Source: Rhynchopus sp. YZ270_cl-10 (taxonomy: Eukaryota > Euglenozoa > Diplonemea > Diplonemida > Diplonemidae). From it: DNA of 64,000 bases. Positions 21,482 through 32,556 of this stretch are shown in pieces (positions within the stretch are counted from its first letter, which is position 1; every line of letters starts with the position of its first letter). The notes under the pieces were generated by a model. It ran no database searches. It had not been told where the DNA came from and was given only the letters and a program-made list of their open reading frames with translations. Location of the stretch: the NCBI GenBank assembly GCA_964035575.1, contig OZ037846.1, positions 275,501 through 339,500 of the forward strand, read 5' to 3'. The translations under genes were made by a program, and so were the position numbers.

Positions 21482-21974
21482 ATTATAAGATGAATGACAC
21501 GCTCATGCTCGCCACCTTTTTAAAAAAAAAGCTCCCGCAATTTCATAAATGAAGATGCCTCACGTGTCTGCACATCCTAAAAGAGGGGGTGGGGCGTATT
21601 GGGAAGGGTGGTCAATGAAAAAAGTGGTAAAAAAAAACGAAAACGGGTTTCTCTCTGTATTGCTTTGGCTTTTGTTCCCCCCCCCCCCCCCCCCGAAAAA
21701 AAGCATTTTAATATTGCGAAGGGTGGGGAGGGAATGGAGGGGGGGTGCAAGAGAGAAATGAACAGAAACTGATTTTGAACCGAATACCGCAACAACACCC
21801 TTTTAACAAGGTGCACGCAGTGAGCTCTGTAGTACAGTGTCCAAAAAAAAGGGGGGGGTCGGGGGGGGGGGGGCGGGGGGAAGGCCCAGGGGAAGGGGAA
21901 GAGACGTTTCACAAAATAAAAATAAAAAGAGCAAATATTATAAGACGAGCCTTAGACTCGTGCTGGTCACCTTT
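21482..21974 (-). promoter_or_regulatory. Two family 1 hairpins downstream of the PIWI gene
   Basis: Copies at 21482-21517 and 21938-21974 keep ATTATAAGAYGA at one side and CACCTTTWAA at the other, but the inner stem sequence differs (GAATGACACG and GAGCCTTAGAC forms). They lie 750-1240 bp downstream of the PIWI stop codon, further than for the other genes, so assignment to its 3' UTR is uncertain. Confidence 0.35.
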
Positions 21975-22723
21975 AAAAAAAAATTGAGGGGAGATAGGGG
22001 GTTTGAAAAGTTTGTTTTATTTTGTTTTGTTTTTGCTTTTGCTTTTGCTACTTTATTTTTGCAGCGGGAGGGCAGAGGGGGAGGGAAGTGGGGTAATATT
22101 TTGAGGGGGGGTTTGAAAATGTTTGTTGTTATGTTTGTACTCTTTGTTTTTGCTATTTTGTGTTTGTGTTTGTTTAGCTTTTTTAGATCCTTAACCAAAG
22201 CGATGTGCGAACTTTAATGTATTTTGAGGGGGGGGGTGAGCTCCCTCATTTGTGTTCCTTTCATCGATAGTCACTTCGGCCTTTTGTGTTACAGTTCTAG
22301 CTACTGCAGGTAAAGGAAAAAGTGCAATGAAGAGAAAACTGTTTGTATTTTTTGTTTGTTTGTTTGTTTGTTTGTTGATAAATTGTTGAAGTAGTGTAGT
22401 TGCCTCGGTTGTGTTGCCACAGTTGGTGCAATCTCCACTTTCACTTTTTGTTTGTTTGCATTTTTTTGTCGTTTTTTTTGTTGTTGTTTTTTTTTGTTTT
22501 TTTGTTGTTTGGTCTTTTTTTTTTTTTTTTTGTTATTTTTTTGTTGCTAATTTTCTTTTCCTTTTCCTTTCCCCTTAGAAGGGCTTTGTTTTGTTTTTTT
22601 TTGTCCTTATATTTTCCCCACCCTCAAATTTTATATAAAAAAAAGCGTAAAAAAAAGCGTCAAAGGGTGCAATCACCCCAGGTTATCTTTCTGCTCTCTT
22701 CTTTGAACTCTGCTGCCCACTGC

Positions 22724-25641
22724 TCACACAAGCGGCACACCAACCTTGACGGCGTCGGGGAGGTCCACAAGGGTGCCGTCGTTCTGGAGCAGGCACTGCC
22801 CGGTCAGCTTGGCGTCACGCTGTGCGTACATGATGGGCGCGGGGAGTGCGACGGGGCCTGTCCAGTTGAAGTAGAGGCAGGCAAGGTCGTTGGCCATGCA
22901 CTGGTACTTGTCAGGGTGCAGGGTCTTGCCCTCGAAGACCAGGCATTTGTACTTAATCGACTGCGGGGAGCCGATGTTGGCTTCCTGCGACAGAAGGTAG
23001 AACTCCATGCCTCGCGGGTTCACCACACCGGTGTCCATCACCGTGCCCAGCATCGGCGCCTTGCTGACAGTGGCCTTCCTGATGTTGCCCTCGATGAAGC
23101 CGTCGATCGCAGCCACACGCATGTGGGAGTTGCGCAGTACAAGGAAGAAGACAATGTTCGCCTTTGCGCCCAGGTCCACCAGGACCTGGCGCAGAGCTGC
23201 AACCTCAAGCTCCATGATCAAAGGGATCTCACCCTCAGACCCACCCTCGCGGAAGAACACAATCTCGGCAGGGTACTTCCCCTTGTTCTTCGACTTGAAG
23301 AACTCCAGCTGCTTGCGGAACGGTGCGGCCAGGCTCTTCGCAATAGTGACCCCAGCGTCGATGATGGTGCGGTCCGTGGTGTACGCCTTCAGCTCGGTGT
23401 CGTAGGAGGACGCGATCGACATCACGCTCTTGCGCTCGCCACGGCCAGAGCCGTCACCAGCGTGCGACTGCGCAATGCCCACCGCCATGGTGCCTGGGAA
23501 GGAGCAGCCCTTCTTCTTCCAGATCAGGTTCCCGGCCTTGGTGTGGATCTGTGCGGCCACGTTGTTGCAGACGCTCTTCGTCTTGCTGCCCTGGAAGGAG
23601 GACGTACGGATCACCTGGCAGGGCACGCCCAGGCTCATGGCACCAGCCTTCGCTGCGTTGTAGGCGGGATCGTTGGTCTCGTCGGTCACGAAGAGGTAGC
23701 AGTCGGGGTTGCTCTTGTACTTCGCGAAGACGCTGTTGACGTCAGCCTTCGCGAAGCGGTCCATGTCGCACTGGCGGAATTCGGTAGGGGCGCTTGCGTT
23801 GCCGAAGTGCTTGATCGAGTTCCCCATGAAGCGGTTGATGTCCGCCCAGCTTGCCTTCGCACCCTTCGGGCACGCCACCAGAACCTTCTTCACCGGCACC
23901 ACGTTCTCAACGCATCCTGTGGTCGGGTTCTCGTTTCCAGGACGTCTGTCGATGTCGAACCTCCAGCTGGTGCCAGTCTTCGACCACGACTTCGACTGCT
24001 CAATCGTAGGGATGTCGAACTGGCGAGCATTCTCGATGACAAACCCTGGTGCAGCAGCGCACCCCCACAGAGCACCCAGCTCCTTAAAAGGACGGAGCAC
24101 GGCCGCAGCCATGTCCTTGATTTTTTGGAACCGGGGTCCCGGGCGCACAGCACAGCGCTCTGTCATGAGCTGGCGCACATCCGAGCCGTACACCTCAGGC
24201 ACAATACCCGTGAGGCGCAGAACAGACGGCAGGTAGTACTCCACCTGAGCCTCTTGGCCCTGTGTATGTGGGGTGGTGTGGTGTTGTGCTGTTACCCTGT
24301 ACATACCTGTCTCATGGGCTTGTTCGACACAAGAAGCGGCTGTCCCTTAGGCACCTTGATGCCGTACTGCTTCTCGAAGTACTCCTTCACGCTCTTGCCG
24401 TCAAGCTGTGGTTGTTGGTGTTATGTGATCTTTCCTCCTAATGCATTTGGGTTCCTTCGGATACGGATCGTACATAGCAAGGTACTATGCAAGGGGAATA
24501 AAGGGGGGTTGAGTAAAAGGTACCACCACACCTTCTCATCCAAAGGTGTGGTGTGGTGGTGCAGGCATACCTCCTTGAGTGGGGTGGACTCGTCCTTGGT
24601 GGGGTCGACGTCGTCGATGCGCACGGTGCGCTTCTTCTTGTCCTTCCCGTCGTAGACGGTCATGCAGATGGTGTTGCGCACCTTGAAGCGCAAGGTCTCC
24701 CTCGCCTTCTTGTCAGATGCGGCACCGAGGTTCAGCTCCTCATAGATGGTCTGCTTGCTGACGACTTTGTGCTGGACGTCGATCTGGAGGGCAAGCCCTG
24801 ACCCGAAGTTGGTGGGACGAAGGGTCAGGTGCACCCCAGGGACGACATCGAGCTTCCTGCCGGGGAGTGTCTCGGCCTTGTTCATGTCGAAGTAGGAGCG
24901 GTGGATCTTCTGCATCTCCCCCTGGTCAAGCACGCTGCGGAACAGCTTCGAGAACACCGTGATCAGGTCCTGTGTGATCTTGGTCGTGGTCACCTCGCGC
25001 ACAGACTTGACGGTCAGCTTGAAGGTGTCGCCAATCTTCTTCTGCCTCTCGTCAGAGGGGACAAAGATCACTTCCGTCTTCTTGATCTCCTCGTTCGCGA
25101 AGACAATGTCGCCGGCGATGATGCACGAGAACTTCGGGCCCATCTCCTGCTTCAGCGCCTCCTCCACAAGGCACCTGTGGGTCTTCCTGCTCTTGACCTC
25201 GGGGGACACCTTCACGTCGTACTGGCGGATGGTGGTGTTGTCCTGGAAGGTCAGCTCCACGGTGTTGGTCACCACATCAACCTTCTGACCTCTTGTACCA
25301 CTGGCCGGGTGTGGCACAGCGTCCAAGGCCTCAACCACTCTCTTGCGCGCCTGGTCGGTCTCCTCCTTCGACGAACGCTCCTGTGTGTAGCGGGGAGCCT
25401 TCTCACCAAACTCGTACACCGGCACGTAACGCTCGGGGTTGTGCGACAGCTTCTGCTGTGTGCGTACGGGGACGTCGGCAGGCGCACCCTTGCCGCCTCC
25501 TCCACCCTTGCCCTTGCCACCACCCTTCCCGTAGCCGCCCTTGTCGCCCTTGCCACCCCCCTTGCCGCCACCGTCCTTGCCCTTGCCTCCTCCCTTGCCG
25601 CCGTCTTTGCCCTTGCCTCCACCTTTGTTGTCTCCTCCCAT
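22724..25641 (-). CDS. PIWI-clade Argonaute, three exons, slicer residues missing
   Basis: Exons are 25641-24571, 24405-24307 and 24259-22724. The introns of 165 and 47 bp both start GTATG and end CACAG or ACAG, with splices at codon boundaries, giving 901 residues. The N-terminus is a Gly/Lys repeat (about residues 1-55), as in RGG-type Argonaute tails. N and PAZ regions follow (HRSYFD, DVQHKVV, then KEYFEKQYGIK across exon 2). The PIWI domain includes QVIRTSSFQ, TMAVGIAQSH, FFREGGSEGE, MDTGVV and YFNWTGPVALPAP. In active PIWI proteins the equivalents are GxD-x-x-H, YRDG and YAH. Here Asp is Ala, Asp is Glu and the last His is Gln (YAQ). I infer small-RNA-guided binding without cutting, for transcriptional or recruitment silencing. 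The start ATG has an ACAATGG context. Confidence 0.88.
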
Positions 25642-26345
25642 TGTTTAGCTTTTTTTGTTTGTGGTTGTTCTGTAATGATGGGTAGTGTGGGGAGGTGGTG
25701 GGGTGTAGCTTTTTGGAACCTTGGTTGTAGTGCAAACGGAAGGGTTTGCGTTGTAGGTGTTGTTTGTGTCCATAATCATGGAAGGTACACACCTTGGTGC
25801 AAAGTTGCGGGCAAACGCATTGAAACGGTTTTTTTCCAAAAAAATAGTGAACGGCAAACGGTTGTCATTTGTGGACTGGTGTCCCGTTCTGAAGTGAAAA
25901 AAAAATACACCAAATGTGTCGGCATCGAGAGGCTGCGGTCACATCCCTTCAACACTGCGGGGTCGGGGGTGAGGGGGTGGTGAGTGGTGCGTGCCCAATT
26001 GATCACCTGACTGGTGTCTCCAACGAGGGCTCACTGGAAGACCAGCGGGAGCAGCTGTTAGAACGGCTGAGGGAAGACGAGGAGAGGCTGAAGCGGGATC
26101 GCGAAGCAACGACGTCGTGCACTCTCGTTGGGTAAGAACAGCATATTCTCTATTGTTACTCGATACATGACGGTTGTGGGGTGATTTGGGGTCTTTTTTC
26201 CAATTGGATTTATATTTCGTGTAATCATGAATTCGACACAGATTGGTACTAAACTGGACCAAACATTTCCCAAACACAGTTATCAAGAAAGGTCTGTTGA
26301 ACATGAAGCAAGTGCCAGATGTAAATCTGAGCAAACACAACAGTG
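25642..26345. other. Spacer with duplicated gene fragment and copy 8 3' flank
   Basis: 25642-25900 is the upstream region of the PIWI gene, with no recognised motif. A coding-like fragment follows (25914-26135, listed separately). From about 26227 (GAATTCGACACAGATTGG) to 26345 the sequence is the shared downstream flank of array copies, also found at 38571-38689, 40812-40921 and 43805-43922. Confidence 0.5.
25914..26135 (+). pseudogene. Duplicated coiled-coil gene fragment
   Basis: The plus strand can encode LTGVSNEGSLEDQREQLLE then RLREDEERLKRDREA, a charged helix with heptad character, ending shortly before GGTAAGAAC, which looks like a 5' splice site. Damaged versions occur at about 32945-33070, 40685-40750 and 43145-43210, always in the spacer between array genes. 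I read it as an exon of another gene carried along by segmental duplication. No start is visible and no function can be assigned. Confidence 0.35.
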
Positions 26346-28079
26346 CTACTTCACGGAACACATCTGAGAGCAACACACAACACTGCACGTCCCAGAAGGA
26401 ACTGCGTGTGCTGGTGTGCCAACCCCTCCCGCAGCTGTCCATGTCTTGGCAACGTCAAGGTCAGACTGCTCACCACGCAGGTACCCACGCACGGCAATGT
26501 TGTACTCCTCCCAATGCTTCTTCCCACCTATCATGTACATCCACTCGTCAACTGCTTCTGCTGGATCACGTAGCTGAGACATCACTTCCGCCACGACCTG
26601 TGCCTCACAGCCAGAGGCAACCTCCACCTTGCACGGAAGCAGACGCAGCTGGTGTTCGCACTCAGCATCGCTGAAGCACATCCTGTTGCACACCACATCA
26701 CACCCCAGCATACGCCCCACACGTTCCAGCCCGTTCACATCACGCACAAGCTCCCCCACCATGCTGAACCGACGCATCACCTCACAACCCATGTCACCAC
26801 GCAGCACCTTCCCAGTCGCAACACCAGCATTCACCTTCTCACAAAAGCTGCTCGCACCCTTCAGAAGCAGGCTTGCTGCGTGCAGTGCAGATGTGGCATG
26901 TGTCGCACACTGCTTCGAGGCGTTGAACGAACAGTGGATCCTGTCCCCGATGAACACGTCCACCATCCCACGTCTTGTCTCTGTTGCCTGCAGGGTCTTC
27001 AGGAGAAGAGTGGTGAAGAAGGAGGAGTAGGTCGCACTGTCCTTCTCCAGCAAATGCAGGGTGTCCTTCACGTTCAGTGTCAGCAGGGTTGTCTTCACCG
27101 AGGACAGACCCAGTGGCTGGCTCACTGGCATGGTCTCGAGTATGCAATGTGAGGACTCTGTGGATGTGTCTGCTGTCTCTGTCAGGTCATCGTGCTCACT
27201 GCTCCCTGCGCATGTTCTCTCCACCTCATCCTCAAAAGGCAGACACGTCTTCGGGAGGTACGCTTTGTACATGCGCAGGTTCTTCTCCAGTCTCCACAGG
27301 GCAGCAGTCATCCCCTCAGGCAGGTCACCCCCATGCACGTCCAGCATCTCCGCCACCTGCTCCACGTCGTACCCCGCAAGAAGCGACGCAATCTCCTGCA
27401 CAACCCTGATCGTGCGCCGCATTGACTCCTGCTCCTTCAGCACATTGTGCGCAAACCTGCGTGTCACGAAGAAGTCGATCAGGAAGACGAACATAGTGAG
27501 AAAGAGTTCAAGTGGGGGAAATGGTGTCTTGCACGGTAAGAACTCGCAGTCTGTCTTTTCCAGAATCAGCGCTCTTCGCATCACGATACAGTGCATGGTT
27601 CGTGGGTGCGACAGTGGTGTGGCTGTGTCTCATGTCATGCGAGGAATCCTTCAGGTTTGGCTTGTTTGACTTTCCTGGGTCGTTGCCGTACGAAGGTGAA
27701 CACAGCAGGCTTGCATCACAAGCAACATGTCCACAACCACGATCAGAAGTGGCCAGGCAAAGTAAGCATAAGTGCGTCCGTGCAAATCCCACATGAGGAT
27801 GCCAATGCCAACCGAGTACATACACCCCACCACAAATGTGGTGTGTAGTTGCTGCTTGCAGAGCACCTTCACCATGGCAACAAACCCAGCTGTGATGATT
27901 GTGCAAGCCCCGAGCTTGAAAACAATCTTAGTCTGCCCGTCGCTCTTCTGCTGCATCAACAAAACAACCAGAGTCGAGACTGCTGAGGCCACACAGAACG
28001 CAAACATGATGGTGCGCTTCTTCACCTCGTCAGCACTGAGAGACCCGTCAATGGTCAGTGCGCTGTTCAGGCACCGCAT
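26346..28079 (-). pseudogene. Degenerate-cyclase gene, copy 8, with a 134-bp internal inversion
   Basis: Extent and both ends match the other copies, with MRCLN at 28079 and CSVK before the stop. Bases 27576-27709 are in reverse orientation. The inverted block contains the segment for the fifth helix and the start of the following loop (FRFGLFDFPGSLPYEGEHSR), which now reads on the plus strand. Reversing the block in place restores the flanks GCGCTCT and CTTGCATCAC exactly as in copies 9 to 12, with no bases lost. The minus-strand frame therefore stops inside the inversion and re-opens after it (to 26346). The rest, including the EHDDLTETADTS linker, is close to copy 12. Confidence 0.82.
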
Positions 28080-28195
28080 CGTTGGGCTTTTGATCCTCAC
28101 AAACCTTTGCTATGTGTGGAGCAGGGGTGTGTGGATGTGTGTTGTGTGCACTGGTGGGTGGTGTGGGTTCTGTGTTGGGAGATGGACGTAACCAA

Positions 28196-28745
28196 CACAA
28201 TCGGGGTACTTTGCACAGAACTTAAGCTCACACAGGTAACCAACTATACGTGTCTCAGTCCCATATGACAACACAGATCAGTGGCACCTGGTTTTGGCTG
28301 CTTACAAAAGCTCCCCCGCTTCAGGTTATTGTTCCGTTTAGCAAAGCGAGGAAAGACCTCATTTTTTCGTTTGCATTTCTAGGTGGGTTTTTTATGTGCT
28401 TGAACTATTTAAAAAAAAAAACAAGAAACATGACCCCGAAGATGGGATCTGTTGTAACGTATGTGGGGGGAGGGAGAACATGCAGACATCCCCCCGCCCT
28501 ACGCACGCACCTTCAAGAGAAACATTTGCAAGCAGAGTCTCGGCTTTTCGTTGGTCACCTGAAGATGCAGGCACCTTCGCTCAAAACTCTGTTGTACCGA
28601 AACGTGTAAGTAATATTTCGCTTGACGGAAACGGGATTAATCAATACACTACAGACGTTGGAATGCTGAAGTAATGAATGCATTCTCATCAAGAAAGGTC
28701 CGTCGAACATGAAGCAAGTGCCAGATGTAAATCTGAGCAAATACA
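28196..28745. repeat. Segmental duplication upstream of copy 8
   Basis: This spacer aligns with 45759-46360 upstream of copy 12. Shared blocks include GTAACCAACTATACGTGTCT, GTGGCACCTGGTTTTGGCTG, TTATGTGCTTGAACTATT, GTGGGGGGA, AGAGAAACATTTGCAAGC and GGAATGCTGAAGTAATGAAT. A remnant of the array downstream flank (AAGCAAGTGCCAGATG) sits at 28710-28745 without its gene. So the duplicated unit is the gene plus several hundred bases on each side. Confidence 0.6.
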
Positions 28746-28870
28746 ACAGGGGGCAAGTGGACGGCAGGGGTCGGTTCAGGAAGTTTGTCAATTTTTTCTG
28801 GGAAATCGTGTGTACTAAAACCCCCACACCTCCCAAACCCGTACCGAACGCGTTTAAAAAATATTTTTTT

Positions 28871-29030
28871 GTTGTGTCGACAATCACCTGCTGGTGCAGG
28901 ATTTGTACTCAATGTCGCCCGAAGGCTATTGTACTTAAAAGATATAGACGGAGATCTTCCTCAACTCTGGAAAGTCGCTTTTATTTGTTGTTTGTGCATT
29001 CAAGTGCTGTGATATACATGTACACAAAGG
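28871..29030. repeat. Dispersed repeat, about 150 bp, copy 1 of 2
   Basis: GTTGTGTCGACAATCACCTG, CAGGAT, TGTACTCAATGTCGCC, ATATAGACGGAG and CTCAACTCTGGAAAGT are shared with 55169-55320, with scattered mismatches. Both copies begin after a T run. There is no coding potential. It may be a SINE or a small non-autonomous element. Confidence 0.45.
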
Positions 29031-29214
29031 TTGCATCATCAAAGTTTAGGGGACGGGGGAGGGTTAAAGGGGTCACGTGTAAAAATAAAGTAGTTGGTTA
29101 GAAATTTAGTGTATCATGTGTCAGTCCTAACTGCATACATTGGTAGTAGCAGAGGGGGACATCGTCAGTGCAAGACCCTCCGGGATGTAAAGAGTTTTAA
29201 CACTGTTGCTAATA
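29031..29214. other. Spacer, no recognised content
   Basis: I see nothing identifiable between the dispersed repeat and the inverted-repeat element that starts at 29215. Confidence 0.4.
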
Positions 29215-30273
29215 TAGGCTAGTTGACGCCACGGGTCGGTTTAGGAAATTTGTCCATTTTTCTGGAAAATCGTGTCCCATACCCCCCCATACCGCCCCCA
29301 AACCCTCCCGAACCCTCGCATACCCCACCATACCCTCCCATAGCCTTTTTTTTGGGGTAATCATCAGTGTTTCCGCGCTCCTTCATTGGGTACGATTTTT
29401 GATGAAGAATCGTGATTTTGTACATAAAAGGTAAATACGTCCCGAGCCCGGCGCGCTACGCGCGCCGGAAGTTAACGCAAGTTCGGGGCCTCCGGCGGAG
29501 AAACTAGAGTTCTGGCCCAAAAAACGCGTCCCAGCGCAGTCCCTGAGATTTCCAAAAAATAAAATAAAAAGGCGCGGTCGAGCCCGACCCGGAATGAGAG
29601 AATTCCTCGGGTATCCAACTGAGGAGTTCAACTTCATTGATATTTGAACCAGACACACGAATTATCAGTAACCTCAGTACGTGTACAAAAAGAAACGGTG
29701 GTCATAGCATCAAGGCTCCTGGCGAAGCCACGGTACGCAACATTTCAAAAAATTGCGCTTAAAATTGCACATTTTTACTGCCAAACTATGTCATGGGAAG
29801 GGTGTGATGCAAACTTGCGCCGCAGGCGCACGGTACGCTACTTTTTTTCTTTCGCCATGCTGCATGTTTCCTTTTCCTTCGGCGTTTGATCAATTGAGTC
29901 GCGTTCTGGCTGTGACGGGGTCACTTTGTTCATGAGGCCAGTTCTGGTCACTCTCAGAGGCTTATGTGGGGGATTTTTTTTTTTTTTTCGGGAATTTTTT
30001 TTTATTTTTATTTTTTTCCAATGAAGAATTCTTCACTGGAAAAAAATTTTTTTTTGGGATTTTTTTTTTTTTCGAAGAATTCTTCATCGGATTCTTCAGC
30101 GCGGAAAGTCTGGTAATCATACTCTGCCATACCCTGCCATACCGTGCCAAAAAACCCCCCCAAACCGTGCCACACCGTGCCATACCCTGCCCTACCCTTA
30201 CTAACCCTCTCAAACCCCCCCAAATCCACCCAAATCCTCTCAAACCCAAATGTCCGTGACGTCAACTAGCCTA
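29215..30273. mobile_element. Non-autonomous DNA transposon, TA-flanked
   Basis: The 1059-bp element begins TAGGCTAGTTGACGCCACGG and ends with the inverse of TAGGCTAGTTGACGTCACGG, one mismatch in 20. Both sides are flanked by TA (29213-29214 and 30274-30275), which fits the TA target duplication of Tc1/mariner-type elements. The subterminal regions are rich in ATACCC and CCATACC units. The middle carries a nested inverted fragment of the hAT-like family (29690-29860) and long T runs. There is no transposase frame. Confidence 0.68.
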
Positions 30274-30730
30274 TATTATCAAACAGTCTTTGTCCTCCAA
30301 ATTCCTTTTCAATTGCCGTTTCAAAAACTAAAACCTTGACCTGTCTACACATAAATGAACGACTTGGGTTCTGTGAGCTCGCAACGAAGGTGTCACTCCA
30401 AAGACTGCTGCCCGTTGTTATATTATTTTTGATAAATCATCATCATCATGTCCGAAACCAGGGGATAACGTAGGTTTTGGGGGTTTTTCGGTGAACTCGG
30501 TCACACCTCTAGGTCGAGCCCGTGCACTCAGAGGCTCGTCTGAGGTACCAAACAAAAAAACCCCCCGATATTCCCAAGATTCTTTGAAGATTTATCATAC
30601 TTTTTTTTGTTTGTTTTCTGTCCTGACCGAATTTCGGTTAAGGCCAGGTGAAAACTCGGTCAGGCTGACCGAGGTTGACCGACCTACACCCAAACTCTCG
30701 CAAACCCAAACGACACTTACATCAACTAGC
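30274..30730. mobile_element. Partial second copy of the TA-type element
   Basis: Only the right end is clear. CTCGCAAACCCAAACGACAC leads to a terminus of CATCAACTAGCCTA that finishes at 30733, matching the right end of the element at 29215-30273. The left limit is not identifiable; about 30490-30600 has GGTTTTTCGGTGAACTCGG, which looks duplicated within this stretch. The last three bases of the element overlap the stop codon of array copy 9. Confidence 0.45.
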
Positions 30731-32470
30731 CTAAATAGACGACTTCCTGGAACACATCTGAGAGCAACACACAACACTGCACGTCCCAGAAGGAACTGCG
30801 TGTGCTGGTGTGCCAACCCCTCCCGCAGCTGTCCATGCCTCAGCAACATCAAGGTCAGACTGCTCACCACGCAGGTACCCACGCACGGCAATGTTGTACT
30901 CCTCCCAATGCTTCTTCCCACCTATCATGTACATCCACTCGTCAACTGCTTCTGCTGCAGCAGTTAGCTGAGACATCACTTCCGCCACAACCTGTGCCTC
31001 ACAGCCAGAGGCAACCTCCACCTTGCACGGAAGCAGACGCAGCTGGTGTTCGCACTCAGCATCGCTGAAGCACATCCTGTTGCACACCACATCACACCCC
31101 AGCATACGCCCCACACGTTCCAGCCCGTTCACATCACGCACAAGCTCCCCCACCATGCTGAACCGACGCATCACCTCACAACCCATGTCACCACGCAGCA
31201 CCTTCCCAGACGCAACACCAGCATTCACCTTCTCACAAAAGCTGCTCGCACCCTTCAGAAGCAGGCTTGCTGCGTGCAGTGCAGATGTGGCATGTGTCGC
31301 ACACTGCTTCGAGGCGTTGAACGAACAGTGGATCCTGTCCCCGATGAACACGTCCACCATCCCACGTCTTGTCTCTGTTGCCTGCAGGGTCTTCAGGAGA
31401 AGAGTGGTGAAGAAGGAGGAGTAGGTCGCACTGTCCTTCTCCAGCAAATGCAGGGTGTCCTTCACGTTCAGTGTCAGCAGGGTTGTCTTGACCGAGGACA
31501 GACCCAGTGGCAGGCACACTGGCATGGTCTCGAGTCTGTAATTAGAGGATTCAAAAGATATATCTGTTGTCTCTGTCACATCACCCCCGTAGCTCTCTGA
31601 GTCCACCTTCTCCACCTCATCCTGAAAAGGCAGACACGTCTTCGGGAGGTACGCTTTGTACATGCGCAGGTTCTTCTCCAGTCTCCACAGGGCAGCAGTC
31701 ATCCCCTCAGGCAGGTCACCCCCATGCACGTCCAGCATCTCCGCCACCTGCTCCACGTCGTACCCCGCAAGAAGCGACGCAATCTCCTGCACGACGCTGA
31801 TCGTGCGCCTCATTGACTCCTGCTCCTTCAGTACATTGCGTGCAAACCTGCGTGTCACGAAGAAGTCGATCAGGAAGACAGCAAGGGAGGAAAGGGAGCT
31901 TTGTGGGGGAAATGGTGTCTTGCAGGGCAAGAACTCGCAGTCTGCCTTTTCTTGAATCAGCGCTCTCCTGCTGTGTTCACCTTCGTACGGCAACGACCCA
32001 GGAAGGTCAAACAAACCAAACCTGAAGGATTCCTCACAAGACATGAGACACAGCCACACCACTATCGCACCCACGAACCATGCACTGTACCGTGATGCGA
32101 CTTGCATCACAAGCAACATGTCCACAACCAGGATCAGAAGTGGCCAGGAAAAGAAACCAAAAGTGCGTGTGTGCAAATCCCACATGAAGACTCCAATGCC
32201 AACGAAGTACATGATGCCCACCACAAACGCAGTGTGCAGTTGCTGCTTGCAGAGCACCTTGACAACTGCAACAAACCCAGCTGTGATGATTATGCAAGAC
32301 CCGATCTTAAAAAAAATAACCTGCTGCCCGTCGCTCTTCTGCTGCAACAGCAAAACAACCAGAGTCGAGACTGCTGAGGCCACACAGAACGCAAACATGA
32401 TGGTGCGCTTCTTCACCTCGTCAGCACTGAGAGACCCGTCAATGGTCAGTGCGCTGTTCAGGCACCGCAT
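30731..32470 (-). CDS. Six-TM degenerate-cyclase protein, copy 9
   Basis: 579 residues from the ATG at 32470. The leader sequence just upstream has lost about 33 bp, removing the in-frame GTG that other copies have seven codons earlier; this supports MRCLN as the real start for the family. The C-terminal tail is altered from CSVK to CSRKSSI, with a TAG stop (30731-30733) contributed by the end of the adjacent transposon. The sensor has QQKSDGQ after the first helix and EGEHSRRALIQEKADCEFLPC in the last loop, related to copies 10 and 11. The acidic linker (SESYGGDVTETTD) is nearly that of copy 10. Confidence 0.84.
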   Translation of the reverse strand: MRCLNSALTIDGSLSADEVKKRTIMFAFCVASAVSTLVVLLLQQKSDGQQVIFFKIGSCIIITAGFVAVVKVLCKQQLHTAFVVGIMYFVGIGVFMWDLHTRTFGFFSWPLLILVVDMLLVMQVASRYSAWFVGAIVVWLCLMSCEESFRFGLFDLPGSLPYEGEHSRRALIQEKADCEFLPCKTPFPPQSSLSSLAVFLIDFFVTRRFARNVLKEQESMRRTISVVQEIASLLAGYDVEQVAEMLDVHGGDLPEGMTAALWRLEKNLRMYKAYLPKTCLPFQDEVEKVDSESYGGDVTETTDISFESSNYRLETMPVCLPLGLSSVKTTLLTLNVKDTLHLLEKDSATYSSFFTTLLLKTLQATETRRGMVDVFIGDRIHCSFNASKQCATHATSALHAASLLLKGASSFCEKVNAGVASGKVLRGDMGCEVMRRFSMVGELVRDVNGLERVGRMLGCDVVCNRMCFSDAECEHQLRLLPCKVEVASGCEAQVVAEVMSQLTAAAEAVDEWMYMIGGKKHWEEYNIAVRGYLRGEQSDLDVAEAWTAAGGVGTPAHAVPSGTCSVVCCSQMCSRKSSI

Positions 32471-32556
32471 CGTGTGTGGAGCAGGGGTGTGTGGATGTGT
32501 GTTGTGTGCACTGGTGGGTGGTGTGGGTTCTGTGTTGGGAGATGGACGTAACCACC

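Larger units (their letters stand above)
20446..22723. other. Long spacer between copy 7 and the PIWI gene
   Basis: No gene is supported. It holds a 49-bp repeat with a TAGTG/CACTA hairpin (20642-20690), a family 2 motif (21211-21345), two family 1 hairpins (21482-21517 and 21938-21974), and long G, C and T runs (21680-21694, 21850-21880, 22480-22560). A long plus-strand frame that covers 22400-24655 is the shadow of the PIWI gene and of T runs. Confidence 0.5.

Noticed and set aside
22400-24655. A 751-codon plus-strand frame
   Set aside because: It is antisense to the PIWI exons, starts in T runs coding poly-Phe/Leu, and has no domain. The minus-strand gene explains the openness.
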